Below, piece after piece: positions 12,096 through 23,789 of a stretch of DNA of 64,000 nt. Source of the stretch: Saccharina japonica (taxonomy: Eukaryota > Sar > Phaeophyceae > Laminariales > Laminariaceae); contig MEHQ01002397.1 of the NCBI GenBank assembly GCA_008828725.1, positions 1-64,000 of the forward strand, given 5' to 3'. The number at the start of each line of letters is the position of its first letter. The stretch's first letter is position 1. Position numbers and translations under genes: made by a program. The notes below the pieces were generated by a model. It was not told the origin of the DNA, ran no database searches, and saw nothing but the letters and a program-made list of their open reading frames with translations.

Positions 12096-12315
12096 GTTCT
12101 GCACGAAGAAGGATAGTAGATCTTCCTAAGGTAGCTATGTAGGCACTCTGATTGGCTAAATCTATATTGTACGCGGCTCAACCAACTTAGAGTATTTCCC
12201 GCCTCAGCATCCCGAGTCTACCTAGAAGAGCCTTTCCAAGCTCAGCATCCACGCCAGCCGAATCAACCTAGAGTCTTACCAAGGCCAGCATCCCAGCACT
12301 GATATCAGGCGTAGG

Positions 12316-12452
12316 GCTCGGGTTAGGGTTAGTGTTAGGATTCGGGTCGGAGAGTCGGCTTCAGGCGCCAACCACAAAACCCCCGTAAATATCTACTACT
12401 CGTATCAAGGTTCGTTCACCCCTCAGTCAGGGTGAGGGTTAGGGTTAGGGTT
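12316..12452 (+). repeat. Interstitial telomere-like repeats (TTAGGG)
   Basis: Two short runs are present: GGGTTAGGGTTAGTGTTAGG near 12,319-12,340 and GAGGGTTAGGGTTAGGGTTT near 12,432-12,451. TTAGGG is the common telomeric unit of many eukaryotes. The runs are degenerate and only two to four units long, so this is a relic or a telomerase-filled break rather than a chromosome end. Confidence 0.75.
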
Positions 12453-12599
12453 TAACTGGGGTCTACGTCCTCACGTGATCCCACCAAGACGTGCTTCATA
12501 GTGAACAAATCAAAGCAATACGTATATGTGAGCAGTCCACCCGTGTAACGATCATTGACAACGGTTTGAAGTATTTACGAGCTCAGCTATCCATACTGC

Positions 12600-12760
12600 T
12601 TTGCGTATTGACCGTATTCTTAAAGCGCGTATACATTAGGAAACAGGAATCTTGGCTCAGGCTGGGTTTCATACTTTGTATTTTCTGCGCCTCTTTCTTA
12701 TTGAGCCCCTTTCGTATTTTTGGCTGGAAAACCCGGAGTTGGTTCTTATGGCGGATTTGA
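12600..12760 (+). repeat. Possible diverged relative of the MITE-like units
   Basis: ATTAGGAAACAGGAATC, CTCAGGCTGGGTTTC and TTCTTATTGAG resemble, in order, parts of the units at 2.35-2.90 kb. The inverted ends are not recognisable. Confidence 0.3.
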
Positions 12761-13189
12761 AAAGGTGTTCTCTGATATCAACATGGTGATCGACTGCTGC
12801 ATACCCTTCGCTAATCACATGCATGCGCACTTTCGGTGTCTACATTAGAGCCGGGTTACGGCAGATATGCACTGAAATACTTATGAGCCTCCTCGCTTGG
12901 ACAGCTCTATGCTAAGAGTATGCCACACAAAAATTGTCAAACACGAACATGAAGATGAGAACTGCAACGACCTACTTTACTGTACGAGTAGGATAGGTGT
13001 GCGTAACTAAACTCCACTTTGTAAACCATTCCGTAAAGATCTTCTAAAGATAAGGCATGCTTTATTGTTTATGTGGTAGTTCCTCAGTGCCCTCAAGGAG
13101 CGGCCTCAGTCCAAAATGGTATGGCCCAAAACGCTATCGTCGTGAATATGAGCCGCCATAGATGTCGGACACTAACGACAAATACGGGT

Positions 13190-13740
13190 GTTCGGTGACA
13201 GGGTTGGGACGTTCCATCTTATGCCCAAGCTCCGTTGTTTACATTTCGTTACGGACACGTGTCAGAGGAACGTGCTTTGTGTATGTTAATTCACAGGAGG
13301 AAGCCTTGACGCATGCCTGCATATTCCTCATGACGGGAGCTTTGCTCCGGACTCTCGTCCCAAATCCACATGCTCGACTCCAAAAGACACATCGATTGTA
13401 TTGTTCCAGAGCTCTTCCTCCCCAGCCTTCCTGCTGGGCATGTACACAACACGTTCACGCTCATTCCAAGTTCATGCACTGACTGACATCGTATAGTTCT
13501 GTCCTTGCTGGTGAGCCATCGTATAGTTCTGTCCTAACTGGTTATCTCCTTGCATAGTACAGCTCTGCGGGTAGCAGTACAACCTATACGGAGCTAGGGA
13601 AGAGTTGTGTGCTGGTGCAGCTCACACCTCATCCTTACATGCAGGCGTTTCATCTCCGGGTTTAATGCACATTGTCCCCTTAGTTCGTCACGCCCTGCCC
13701 TTCTCTGGAAAACCGTCGGACCCATGAAAAACCATATATG
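13190..13740 (+). repeat. Dispersed direct repeat, copy 1 (about 550 bp)
   Basis: This segment matches 26,680-27,235 nearly end to end: TGTCAGAGGAACGTGCTTTG, AAGCCTTGACGCATGCCTGC, GAGCTTTGCTCCGGACTCT, CCTGCTGGGCA, TTCCAAGTTCATGCACTGAC and GCAGTACAACCTATACGGAG occur in both in the same order. The open frames here are shared repeat sequence, not independent genes. No terminal repeat or coding domain identifies the family. Confidence 0.85.
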
Positions 13741-14089
13741 CCAAACAAGACTGAGGAAAGAAAACCCGGCCTTTTCCGATAGGAAAAGCTCTCCCCAGCA
13801 CGCACACTCATGCGCCGCCTTACTCACTAACGCGGTGAACGCGATGCCCCCGGCGATTGGGGCCTTCCGTGATGTCCCCCGCGCGCCTTCTCTACGGGGC
13901 TTACCCCGACTCGATCCCGAGCGGGAGGCTCTCGCCCTCGTGCAGTAACGTAAAACGAAAATCAGTCAGCCCAGCCCAACTCTACAGTTGCGAAATTACG
14001 CCAAAACCCCTCATCGATAACACCCGCCTAGCATACCTCGTAACACACACACAAAACACAGTAACCCCCGCATAGACCCAGGAAGGTCC
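13741..14089. other. No recognised feature
   Basis: GC-rich around 13,840-13,930. Overlapping frames are present without a recognised domain. Confidence 0.4.
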
Positions 14090-14720
14090 CCGCCCTGGGA
14101 TGTCACCTCTCCGAGAGTTGTGAACCTCCGCAAAAACCAACAACGTCCAACCCCGCATATAGTAAGCCGTATCTCTCAACCCAGGATCGAAGAATCCACG
14201 CGTAAAACCAAACGATTCCCAACCCCGAAAGCCAACCTGAAACCCGAACCAAGAAACCCACAGCACTGTGAACTTCGGCTTAACCTAACAACCGTCAACT
14301 CCGCCTAGAGTAACCTGTAACTCCAACAAAAAATCCACTAACTCCCGCACAAAACGAAATGATTCCCGGCCCCGAACGCCTACCTGGAACCGATAAAAGA
14401 AACCTATAAAATCACAGAGGACTCACGCATAACACAACAACGATTTCCAATCGCGAAAGCCCACCTGAGACCCGAACTCGAAAAACTAGAAAATTAAAGA
14501 GAACTCACACATAAACCAGAATGGATTCCCGACCCCGAAAGCCAACCCCGAAAACCACTCTCAAAACTAACGCCCCCCATCTTTCCACCATTTCGCCAAA
14601 ATAATGCATCGCCCTAAAATAACCTCAAATATCAACACCCAGACTACCCACCGATAACGTGCACAAACCCCCAAACTCCCAACCATAAAACTACTCAAAG
14701 CTAACGTGCGCCCGCATAGC
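14090..14720. repeat. Strongly strand-skewed A/C-rich stretch with degenerate repeats
   Basis: The plus strand is dominated by A and C. A degenerate block with (C)CCCGAAAGCC(A/C)ACCTG recurs near 14,224, 14,369, 14,453 and 14,536. The skew keeps some frames free of stops by composition alone. Confidence 0.6.
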
Positions 14721-15227
14721 TCACCCAAACAAAACAACTAAAGACTGACTTAAATGAGCCTCCCCACACCACAGCACAACCAACCCACCCCACCGAACCG
14801 TATCCTTCCCTTCCCCCAAGATGCCGGCGGCCAGGGCGCCTGTCCCCCCCTCCCCCCCCCGCCGGCGATCACACCGGCCAGAGCCCCGCTGGTGGGTGCC
14901 GTGGTGCTTGCTGATGTGCGCGCTGCCTCGCTCGGCCTTGGGTTCCGCGTCCTGGCTGTGGGCGTGTAGCAGCTGCAAGGACACATGCGCGAGCCAGGAC
15001 AAGCACCGAAATCGGACACACGAAAGAGCGGAAGTGGACAACCACACGACGGCGGGCACGAGCAATAGACAGGAGGAGAGGGAGAGAGGGGGAAGAAGGG
15101 GGAGATAAACAAAGAGCGGGGGAAGGCACGGCTGTGCGACCACGCGAACACACACCGGGCAGCACGACACACGCGGGCAGGTGCAGCCACGACGGCACGA
15201 GAGTGGAAAACCACACGAAAGCGCAGT

Positions 15228-15382
15228 CACGGGCACGAGAGAGGGAGGGGCGAGAGCGAGCGAAAACAAGGGGTAGAGAAATATATGGAGAGATAGAGAC
15301 AAATATAGAGAGAGAGACAGAGAGAGGGAGAGAGAGAGAGAGAGAGAGAGATAAAGAGAGAGAGAGAGAGAGAAAGAGATAC
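15228..15382. repeat. GA microsatellite
   Basis: Runs of AGAGAGAG interrupted by CAAATA, ACAG and AAAG, densest at about 15,300-15,382. The Ser/Leu-rich minus frames of 155-190 codons over 14,720-15,400 are products of this composition. Confidence 0.85.
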
Positions 15383-15879
15383 CGCCTTTTTTCCAACTTT
15401 TCTCTCCCCTCTACGCCCAGGAGTATGCCTCTCTATCCCCGCCCAAGCCTCAGAAAAAAACAACAAAAACACGTCCCTCCCGGAGAAGGTCCGCCCTTTC
15501 TCCTAACCTACCTGATGTTGCCCGCGTTTCCCGATCGTGAGAGAGGATACGGGGTGGGAGCACGAAGAGAGCGGGGGAGGACACAGAGAGAGATAGCGTG
15601 AGAGATCTAGGGAGAAGGGGGGGGAGACTAGGGAACGAGAGGTGGGAAACTCGAGCGCGAAAGCACGGAAGAGCGGGGGAAAGAGCGAGCGCGAGAAAAG
15701 GGGCACGATACATCGCCTACATCGCCCCTAACCTCCCCGAAGACAACCCCCCCCGCCCTAGCAGTCACACCTTAAATCGTTCCATCTCTGATGCAGTGAG
15801 CTCCTCCCAATCGTTGTCGGTAAGCGGACGCGTCAGTACGGCGAATATAAGTCATATACCTGCCCGGGCCAGACTGCAC

Positions 15880-15900
15880 CCCCCCCCGCCGCTCCCGAGC
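15880..15900 (-). other. Candidate polypurine tract
   Basis: Read on the minus strand, a G-rich run (GGGAGCGGCGGGGGGGG) is followed by TGCAGTCTGG. A polypurine tract directly before a TG start of the 3' LTR is the usual arrangement. It depends on an LTR I could not confirm. Confidence 0.35.
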
Positions 15901-15905
15901 GGTTT

Positions 15906-17582
15906 CTAGACTCTCGTACAGATCGGAAACCTTTTCAACGTCTCGCTTCTACTCAGCGCGGGCCGCTTCTTCGCCCCCCCGTCCGGAGCCGGCGGTCGGC
16001 TTCGTTCGCTGCTCGGGTCGTACAAGTTCCACAGCGCCTGGAACGTGCCCAACTGCAGCGGAGTGAAGCTGTCGAGCGACTTTGTCTCTTCGACCCAGTC
16101 CGATGCCACCCCATCTCGCTACCTGCCTCGATACTCCCACCTCATAATTCCCGTAGCGCTAATCACCCGCTTCCTATCCAGGAGCGTATACATCGGCTTT
16201 ACTGTGGTCAAGGGTTCCCCGAGCCCGAGGTCGGTGCCTCATACCAACTGCGCGAACTCGTCCTCCATGGGGTGCCGAAGGTCAGACGGCCTCGTGTAGA
16301 ACGGCTTCATGGATGCGGTGAAGACGGTCCCGGAGCGTACTGCCCAGCCCTCCATCTCGATGACGACGCTCAGGCTCTCAAACACCACCTCCACCACCTT
16401 CCACGGACCTGTCCACTTCTCGTGGACCAGCTTCGGCCCCCTTCCCTGCCGGTGAAGGGGGCTGTCACTCTCCCGCGCAAGGACGACATCGCCCTTCGCA
16501 ACACGGGTGCCCGTCGACGGCCGCTGAATCGCCGCGTTATTGTGCTGTCTCCCTTTCTCTCTAGCCTCGCTCATCCTCTCGACCGCCGCACGGAATTCCC
16601 GTAAGTTGTGAAGGCGCTCTTCTATGAAGTTCTCGAGGCCTCCCGTAGCCTCCGCGTCATCCATCTGGGGCACCAACATGTCCAGGGAGGAGCGCGGGCT
16701 ACGGCCAAAGGAGAGCTGGAAGGGAGTCATGACAGAGGGCAGGGACGGGTTTGGCAAGGTGCGTTTGACCCAACACGCTAGAGGTACGTACTCGTCCCAC
16801 CTGGTGGGCCACGCCTTACACAGCTTGGACAACACGTCCAATATCCACGCCCCTACTCGCTCGACATTACCCTGACCCCTCGTGTGGTCAGCTGGGCCGT
16901 AGTCTATATTGACCTTGAGCCAACGACACATGTGTTACATCACCGTGGCCGTGAACTCGCCTCCCCCATCGGCACGAATGAATGAGGGTACCCCGAACGT
17001 CAGACACAGGTCAAGAAGCAAGCGAGCTACGCCGTGGGCTTCCTTCGAGGGTAAGGGGTACGCGAACTGAAACGGAGAAGCCTTATCCACCACCAACAGT
17101 AAGTACTCGTTGCCTGCCTCGGATGTGTTCGGGATTCTCTGCGAGTCTACCTCTAACACCTCCCACGGCTCGAGATACCTGGCCGGCAGCATTGCTATGC
17201 ACTGGCTCCGCAATCGCTTCCTAGGCCAGCATCCGCAAGACAAGACATATTCCCTGGCGTCTCTGCACATGCCTGGCGAGTGGTAACAGTCGTGCAACAG
17301 GGCGAGCGTCCTACCCACCCCTGGGTTTCCGTGCTGAGAGTGGATCAGCGCTAGCAAGTCGGCTACCAGAAACCGTGGCACGGCCAGGACCGAGGTGCGT
17401 CTTACCAGGATCCCCGTTCCTCCAGCTCGTACCATACCAACCCCTGATCGTCTAGACGGTACCTCTCTGCCTCCCCTTCGCTCATCTTTCCTTGCCCCCC
17501 TTGCTCGCCCTCGACCGCAGCGCCTCCCTGACCCTGCCGAGGAGCGCGTTCGCCTTTTGTAGTCTATCCAGGTCCGGCACAT
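15906..17582 (-). pseudogene. Gypsy integrase, one frame with three stops
   Basis: The frame runs from 17,582 to 15,906 with stops only at 16,935-16,937 (TAA), 16,239-16,241 (TGA) and 16,119-16,121 (TAG). It starts with a histidine/cysteine zinc-binding region (IHSQHGNPG ... VLSCGC). The catalytic core follows, with Asp in LEVDSQ, Asp in IRADGGGEF and Glu in GNVERV. Counting through the TAA, exactly 35 residues separate the second Asp from the Glu, the DD35E spacing of retroviral-type integrases, so the stop is a substitution and not an indel. The C-terminal part (KWTGPWKV, then YTLLDRKRV ... MRWEYRGR) looks like the DNA-binding tail and possibly a chromodomain. A linker rich in Pro, Arg and Ala (about 18,123-17,482) joins it to RNase H. 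Confidence 0.85.
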
Positions 17583-18249
17583 CCCTCAACGCGGCGATGG
17601 CCTGCTCCACCACCGCCCGTTCCGGCGCCCGTTCGCTATGCGGTAGCCGCTCCCCTTTCGTGGAAGGGGCCATTCCGCCGCCGCCCGATGCTGGTGGAGT
17701 CGCCGCCCTTCCAGCTGGCGCCCGCCCCGCGGTCGCCCTACATGACGGCGGGCCCGTTGAGCCTGACAGAGTTGGGTCTGCGCGCGGCCTTGGAACCAAT
17801 CGGCTGGCGTGGTCGGGGAGCGTCCGCAACCGCACCGACGGCGTAGGCGTCCGCGCCGAGCGTCTCACCGCCACGGGTGCCCCTGCACCCAGCGCGGCGT
17901 ACCTTTCGTGGAGCGAGTGTGTCAGCATCCGCTCGTGCCTCGCGTCTTCTTCCTCGGGCGTGCGGATTACAGTGGCGTGCTGGTGAACCTGTGGTACGCT
18001 ATCGACAATGGCTCCCAGCAGTGAGGGCGCTGCGGACGGGCGGGGTTTCAGCGGGCGTGAATTAATCAAGTGGGGGTTAGCTGAGCTCGTCCCTACAGCG
18101 ACTCTCCTCTCGCGCCCGCCCACCGGGTCAACCGCTCCCTCAACGGTTCTAGGTCCTTCAGTGCAATGCCGTCTAGGACGGGCCCTTGTGGCCCTACGTA
18201 GTCATCGCGCTCGCCGGAGGTCGCATCGTCGGGAAAAGAGTCGTCAATG

Positions 18250-19730
18250 GGGTCGGGGGCGGGGCCTGGCCGGAACAGACGTGCAATGCGTCGGGGAGTT
18301 GGTGGGACGAGCCAGCCCTCCAACGCATGATGACGTCCAACTCCTCCAGGCGCAACGACCATCGGTATAGCTTAGGGTCTAGGTCGCGGCTGCGGAAACA
18401 ACCAAGTGAGCGCCGAGTAGTTCGTGACTAGCGTGAACGGTCTACCTGCTTGGTACGGTCTAAAGTGGCCCACTGCCAACAGTACCGACATACATTTCCT
18501 CTCCGTGCCCCCCCGACGCCCGTCCGTGACCGACCACCGGGGGCTGGCATACGCGATGACCCTCTTGACCCCCTCGTGCTCTTTCGTCATGGTCGCGCCG
18601 GCCCCTGTTGCACTCGCATCTGTATGGCGCACAAACGGCTTATCCCACATGGGGAAGGCTAGGATGGGGAATTAGGTCAGAGCCGACTTAAGGGACAGGA
18701 AAGGGTGCTGGTGCTGCTCTGTCCACGGGATGAGGGAGCGGTGTGAGCGTTTAGAGGTGAACAGTGGATTTTGTAGTTCGTCGGTGAGCGGCGCTGCTAG
18801 TATGCTGTAGCGTTCGACGTACTGCTTTATGTACCCTGTCATTCCGAGAAACGCGCGCAACTCCTCCACCGTGGTGGGAGGGGTGGGTTCTGCTACCGCT
18901 GCTATCTTAGACTCCGCTGGTCGCACGTCCTGCCGGTCCACTACCATGCCCACGAACTCCAGGCTCGCGCAACACCATCGAGACTTCGCAAAGTTCACCG
19001 AAAGTCCCCCCTCCTGCAGGCGGGAGAGAATCGCTGCTACGAGGGTAAGGTGACTATCATAGTCCGCGCTGTATTTGAGAATGTCATCGAGGTAGTTCTC
19101 CACCCCCTTCTCTTTCATGTCCCCCAACTGGTCGCCAACCATGCTCGCAAACGCCTGTGGCAACACCTTCAAGCCTAAGCCACACCGTACATACTCCCGC
19201 AGCTGCCCGAACACGTCCCAGAACATCGTTTTATCGCGATCCGCTTCCACATCGGCAGCTGGAAGAACCCCGACGGCTAATGACAGGAAGTGAACCACGA
19301 AGTACCGCTTAGCCGGCTTCAACATCTCCTGTATGTTGCCTATCCCGCCGCTGTTGTTTAGCATGCAACCGTTCAGCCCGAGGTGAGCTTGGCACAACCG
19401 CAAGGTACCATCCTTCTTACGGACCGTCACGCATCTATCTGCCCACGCAGGTAGACTTGCGAATAATTCCCCTAGCCGCCAGCTTCCTGACTTCTGACTG
19501 AACGGCATCAGCCTCCTCTGGTGAAAAGCGCTGTTGATTCGCCGCGATCGGTACGCACTCTTCATCAATCAGGGGGATTCGCAACTCGCTCACCTTGCAC
19601 ACTCGGACCCTCTTCGGGTCATCCGGGAACAGCCCTGCCACGTTCTGCGGCTGCAGCACGTTCGTCAGCCGGGTCTTCTGTCCCACGCTGAGCTGACCAA
19701 GGTTCGCGCTGGATAGCTCCACTCCACGCG
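18250..19730 (-). pseudogene. Gypsy reverse transcriptase and RNase H, broken
   Basis: The RT N-terminal part (ANQQRFSPEEA ... LAARGIIRKS) lies in the frame ending at 19,435. The rest, from PAWADRCVTVRKKDGTLRLC, lies in another frame, so a one-base shift falls near 19,450. Motif C is present as YLDD (ENYLDDILKYSAD), and the FLGMTGYIKQYV thumb motif is present. Motif A, expected as LDLASG, reads FLSLAVG, so the catalytic Asp is replaced by Ser. After a TAA at 18,672-18,674 the same frame continues into RNase H (HTDASATGAG, GGTERKC, TLVTNYSALTWL). Its third acidic residue is Asn instead of Asp. One extra T after TWLF (near 18,395) shifts the frame. The correct continuation RSRDLDPKLYRWSLRLEEL is readable in another frame. 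Confidence 0.88.
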
Positions 19731-19918
19731 TCGGGGCTTCGCTGGTATAGGCTTTTGAAACAGGCGGAGGTTCGTAGGCGGGCTCTTGCACAGGGTTATC
19801 AGGGGGCGGAGGTGGGTGCACGAACAGCTCGCAGAAACGATCCGCATCCCTTATGTTCAGCGCTATCACCTTTGCTCTCGGGTATCCGCTCCTCACTACC
19901 ACCGCCGCCCTGCCGGTG

Positions 19919-20670
19919 TTAACTACCTTGGCAGCATAACGGGGTCCCCGGTTCCCACCACTGTACCCCCCTCGGCATCCCCATGACTTCTCCGCTGTCA
20001 GTATCATGCTTCGCTGCCGGCTGGATCAAGACCAGTTGCCACTGGCTGGACTGGAGCCCGTGTAGGCACCCCTCGACTACGACTCCTACATAGCCTTCTA
20101 CCCCTACTGCCTGTTGCAATCGGAGTTCCCACTGCAACGTACCATCGTCTTCCCACGCTGCCTGGCCAACGGAACACTCTGGCAGCGACGGGACTGGCGC
20201 GGGGGGGGAAGTAAGGGACGGTGGGTTATCACCAGCGGGTTGCTTTGCACAGTAGCTGTTACACGACTGCTTTGTTGCTGCGCTGCGCGGTTGAAACGGC
20301 ACCCACGGTGCCCCTGGTGACGGCCGAAACCCCTTACCCTCTCCGAGCGAGATGACGCTGTTGTTGGCCCTGAAACAACTGGCCCCCAAGATGAAGGCAT
20401 ACGGCAAGCCCTTCACGACTCTGACCGAGATATCCCGGGTCCTGTCCTCCGGCGGCAGCACAATGCGCAACACTGTCGATCCTATAATCTCCATGCCGGG
20501 GACCTTGCTTCCAGTCGGGTTTGCGGCCTGTAGAGAGCCACCGCCCCGAAGGCTGAGCTTTCGCGCCCCGCGATGCCTCCCCAGGCCTGGACGCTTATTC
20601 AGAAGACCGGCGACACGTAGTTACCTCCCCCAGCGCCCGTGTCGATGACAATCTCCACCGGAAAGCGTCC
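19919..20670 (-). pseudogene. Gypsy aspartic protease, frameshifted
   Basis: The retropepsin active site DTGAGG is encoded at about 20,626-20,643 (minus strand) and is preceded by IVI. The frame is lost after SPVF, where a TGA appears near 20,612. The downstream part KRPGLGRHRGARKL ... GMEIIGSTVLRIVLPPEDRT and the second hydrophobic motif FILGASCFRANNSV continue in a different frame. A further frame change lies near 19,960, before the protease-RT connection (SGYPRAKVIALNIRDADRF). Retropepsins act as dimers that cut the Gag-Pol polyprotein; this copy cannot make one. Confidence 0.75.
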
Positions 20671-20799
20671 CGCTACTCTCTTTAGGTCCCACAGCCTGTC
20701 TTGAACAACAACTTCTGACTATTCCTCGTTGCCGCCAACCCCTCCTCACCCCCGTGCCCGACAGCCCCTACCTGCAGTCCGGGCTTGGGCTGATTAACC

Positions 20800-21637
20800 G
20801 GTGTGGGTGGCGGCGGGTCAGGCCCCCACCCCTTGTTCCCCGGGGGGGCAAGCCCCCCCGGGGCGCGTCTTCAGGCGCTGGGATCGTCTTCTCCCTGACC
20901 TCCCACCGCCTCGATGTCCTCGTCAAAGTATGCGGCCACCACGTAATCCTGCTCTTCGGACAACGCATACAGCCTGCGCTTGGGACGCGAGATCTCTTGG
21001 CTTCCCTCCCGCTTCACCCTTTTCCTAGACGCCTGACCCTTGAAGTATCCGGGCGGGATCAGTGCTAGATCATGATTGAACACGCATACCTGGCGCGAGC
21101 AAGCGCCTTCAAAGGCGAATGAGAAGAAACTCCTGTGCTTCGCCAAGCATGTAGCCCTTTACTGGCGCGGGGCGTCTGCCCGCTGCAACCCAGGCAGAGC
21201 TGGCGGCCTTGCGCCTTCGTCCGTATTGGCGCCGTCAAAAAAGCTGCGCGGACCCCCCGCTGCGACCGGAGGTCTCGTCGCTGGGCCCCGCTTCGCGAAG
21301 GGTACACCTTCGCGCCCCGGCGTTGAGGCCGCCTGATTGGTGAACGCCGCGACTGCGGGGTACAAGCTGTCTGTTCCTGCTTCTAGCTTCCGCGCCACGT
21401 CGTACCCCCGCTATCGTGCGGGTCAAGGAAGCCTCCCGCGAGCGGCCCCTGGCCCGGCTAACCCTTGACGTCCCCGTCGTCGCCCATGGCCGCCAACTTG
21501 TCGCCTCCTGCCCCCCTGACTGGTGCCTTTCCAAGAATCGCGGCGATGTCGGGGCACGCCTGACGAAACATCTTCCGCGCTCTCGCCATCGCCTCGCCCC
21601 CTATGGATGCGAGCCGGGGGGACGGCCCCCCGTTACC
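20800..21637 (-). other. Gag-protease spacer region
   Basis: Between gag and protease several overlapping minus frames are open for 60-100 codons. None shows a clear CCHC zinc knuckle. The region probably encoded the end of Gag, now broken. Confidence 0.35.
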
Positions 21638-22903
21638 CTAGAGCAAGTCGAGGGCCGGCTGCCCGTACACCGTCTGCCTAGTGTAGATGAGGTCGACCAT
21701 GCCAGCGAAAAATCCCTCGATTTTTACCCCCCTCTGGGTCATCATGGGGCTCGTCGGGTTGGTGTAGTCTACCAGTATCGGACGGACCTCGACCGCGATG
21801 CGCCAGATGATTTCGTGCACCATACCCTGCAGGCCGGTCTGGTCGATTGCACTGGGCAGGAGCAGCTGCACCAAGCGCTCCAGGAGGTCGCCTATCTGCT
21901 CTTTGTTGATGTACCTCCAGAAGTACGTTGTCTACTTGATGTAAGGGCGGACCGGGTCAGCAAGATACGCCCGGTAGACCAGAACCAACCTGCGTGAGGC
22001 CGCCTTCCACGCCTCAGCTTCCCCCACCTTGATGTTGTTGAGAGCCGCCGCCGCTGCCTCCCGAGCCCCCGATTGCAGCATCCCCTCGCGCACCAACTTC
22101 CTCAACCACTCCGTGGCGGAGACCTCCTGCGACTGGACCCGGGCAAACGAGCCGTCAATTGCCGGTACCTCGACAATCTCCGTCGACGTCAGCTCGTCGT
22201 GGGTGCCCAGGTGGTCCCCTATGAACTCCTGAAGCAACTCCCTCCGCAACGGCGTCATCCTATCCAGCTCGGGGCGCAGGTGGCACAAACCTGAGGGCGT
22301 GGAGTGGTCAGGCGTGAGTGCCCAGCGCCCGCCGTCGGTGGTGCTAAGTACCTTAGACACTTTGTCCTGGAAGAGGACGGGGTTGTTGTAGATGGACAGC
22401 TCCGCCGGTGATGTCCCCTTGTGGGTCGGCCCCGTGGCCTTCCCGTCCATCTTGTCGTGGATGCGCCTTATTGCCTTAGTAATGACTCGCGGCCCCCTCA
22501 GACCCCGGGCCTCCCCGGCTCCAACCGGCGCGTTGGCCGCCGCCGGTACCACGGGGGCCGCCGGCGCCACGGCCGGTGCCGGCACACCCAGGGCGGCCCG
22601 GAGTTGCTGGACTGCGGGGGGTAGTAGTATATGCTGCCCTGGGGCCACCTGCACCGCGGGTTGTCCGCCAACGGGCGGCGGCGGCGGCGGCCCCGGGACA
22701 GGCCGCTGCTGTGCCCCGTAGGCGGGGGGCGGGCGGTCCCAGTGGCAGGAGCGGCTGCCCCTGCCCCACGTGCCCCCCCTGCTGGGCAGCCTGCTGTGGG
22801 CCGACGTCGAGGCCCGGTTGGAGGGGCGGCGGCACCGGCCCCAGAGGCAGTGGGGGCTGCCACTGTCTCCCCGCCGCTGTTGGGTTGGGAGAACGAATGT
22901 CAA
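21638..22903 (-). pseudogene. Gypsy gag with one in-frame stop
   Basis: A 323-residue frame (22,903-21,932) begins with a Pro/Ala/Gly-rich region. A helical-looking part follows with ITKAIRRIHDKMDGKATG, LDRMTPLRRELLQEFIGDHL and AWKAASRRLVLVYRAYLADP. After a TAG at 21,932-21,934 the same frame runs on for 97 codons (LVQLLLPSAIDQTGLQGMVH, IWRIAVEVRPILVDY) to 21,638. Position upstream of a DTG protease on the same strand makes it the Gag capsid region. There is little sequence motif to prove it, as is usual for gag. Confidence 0.65.
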
Positions 22904-22913
22904 TAGGATTCAC

Positions 22914-23100
22914 AGACCGGAAGCATGACACGCGGTAGGGAGACGAGGAGAGACAGGCGAAGGGAGAGATGGCACAGTCGGCAGGATCAACACCCCTCGC
23001 CGAACGCGCTCCAGACCGGATACATGACGCAAGATAGGTAGACGAATATCAAGATGGCACAGTCAGCAGGATCAATAACCCTCGCCCAACGCGCGTTTTG
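22914..23100. repeat. Tandem duplication of about 90-100 bp at the gag side of the retroelement
   Basis: Two units each contain ACCGGA-(A/T)ACATGAC, TAG-GAGACGA or TAGACGA, AGATGGCACAGTC-GCAGGATCAA and CCCTCGCC(G/C)AACGCG. It lies where the leader between the 5' LTR and gag should be. Confidence 0.75.
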
Positions 23101-23789
23101 GCCGAGAATAATCTACTGACGCGCTGGGGACGGAACTATCGGCACGACTCGATTACAGAGACATCTACCATATCCTTAATGAACGGCTACCCAGGCGCTC
23201 GAATTGTGCTCTCACCGGCCCCTATACTGTTGTACGCCACGTCTCTCTGCTGGGCACCATGCTTGGACGGGCGAGTATCTACACGTGTTACCGAACCGCC
23301 GTACCTCCCATCTGCCCTTGTACGTCTACTGCAGGTATGTACGCTTCTACAGGCGGGCTGTAACCATAACGCGGTGACCCCCAACCCACAACCGTCGGGA
23401 TCGCGGGCTTTTGTGCTATCAGCACGTGCAAGTGGCTTCTGATGTCCGCGTCCTATAACAGCGATGATGTTGTTATACTCGGTGCGACAAGCGTGAGGGT
23501 GCACGGTAAATGTATCTGCATACCTTATTATTATTGTCTCACGCAACGCATCAATATCTCGTAATCAGCTGCCCGCACGAACACAGCTCCCTGCACGCGA
23601 TAGCAACTACACTTCCACCGAGCACAGCGTACAAGTGCGGGCACCCTCACCGATAGACTCCGCCTCTAGGCCTGTTGATTGGGCTCACCTCCCAGGGACG
23701 TGGTGACGGCGTGCTGAAGTAACGGAGTAAACTATATTGATTTTTGTGGTGTACTCCCACTCCAACCACGACAGCAACTGGAACGTATA
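23101..23789. other. No recognised feature
   Basis: Searched by eye for a 5' LTR and a primer-binding site facing the retroelement; none was recognised. Only short open frames are present. Confidence 0.4.

Larger units (their letters stand above)
15880..23100 (-). mobile_element. Degenerate Ty3/Gypsy-type LTR retrotransposon
   Basis: On the minus strand the order is gag, protease, reverse transcriptase, RNase H, a linker and integrase, which is the Ty3/Gypsy order. The body is about 7 kb and clearly more GC-rich than the DNA to its right. It is inactive: there are single in-frame stops in gag, at the RT/RNase H junction and three in the integrase frame, plus frameshifts in protease, at the RT start and in RNase H. 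A G-rich polypurine tract lies just beyond integrase (about 15,880-15,895). I compared 15,500-15,880 with 23,100-23,700 by eye and saw no matching long terminal repeats, so the ends may have been lost. Confidence 0.85.

Noticed and set aside
14721..15396. Ser/Leu/Pro-rich frames of 154-193 codons
   Set aside because: They arise from the GA microsatellite and skewed composition.
15500..23700. Long terminal repeats for the Gypsy element
   Set aside because: The flanks were compared by eye and no matching pair was seen. A local alignment of 15.0-15.9 with 22.9-24.0 kb would decide.
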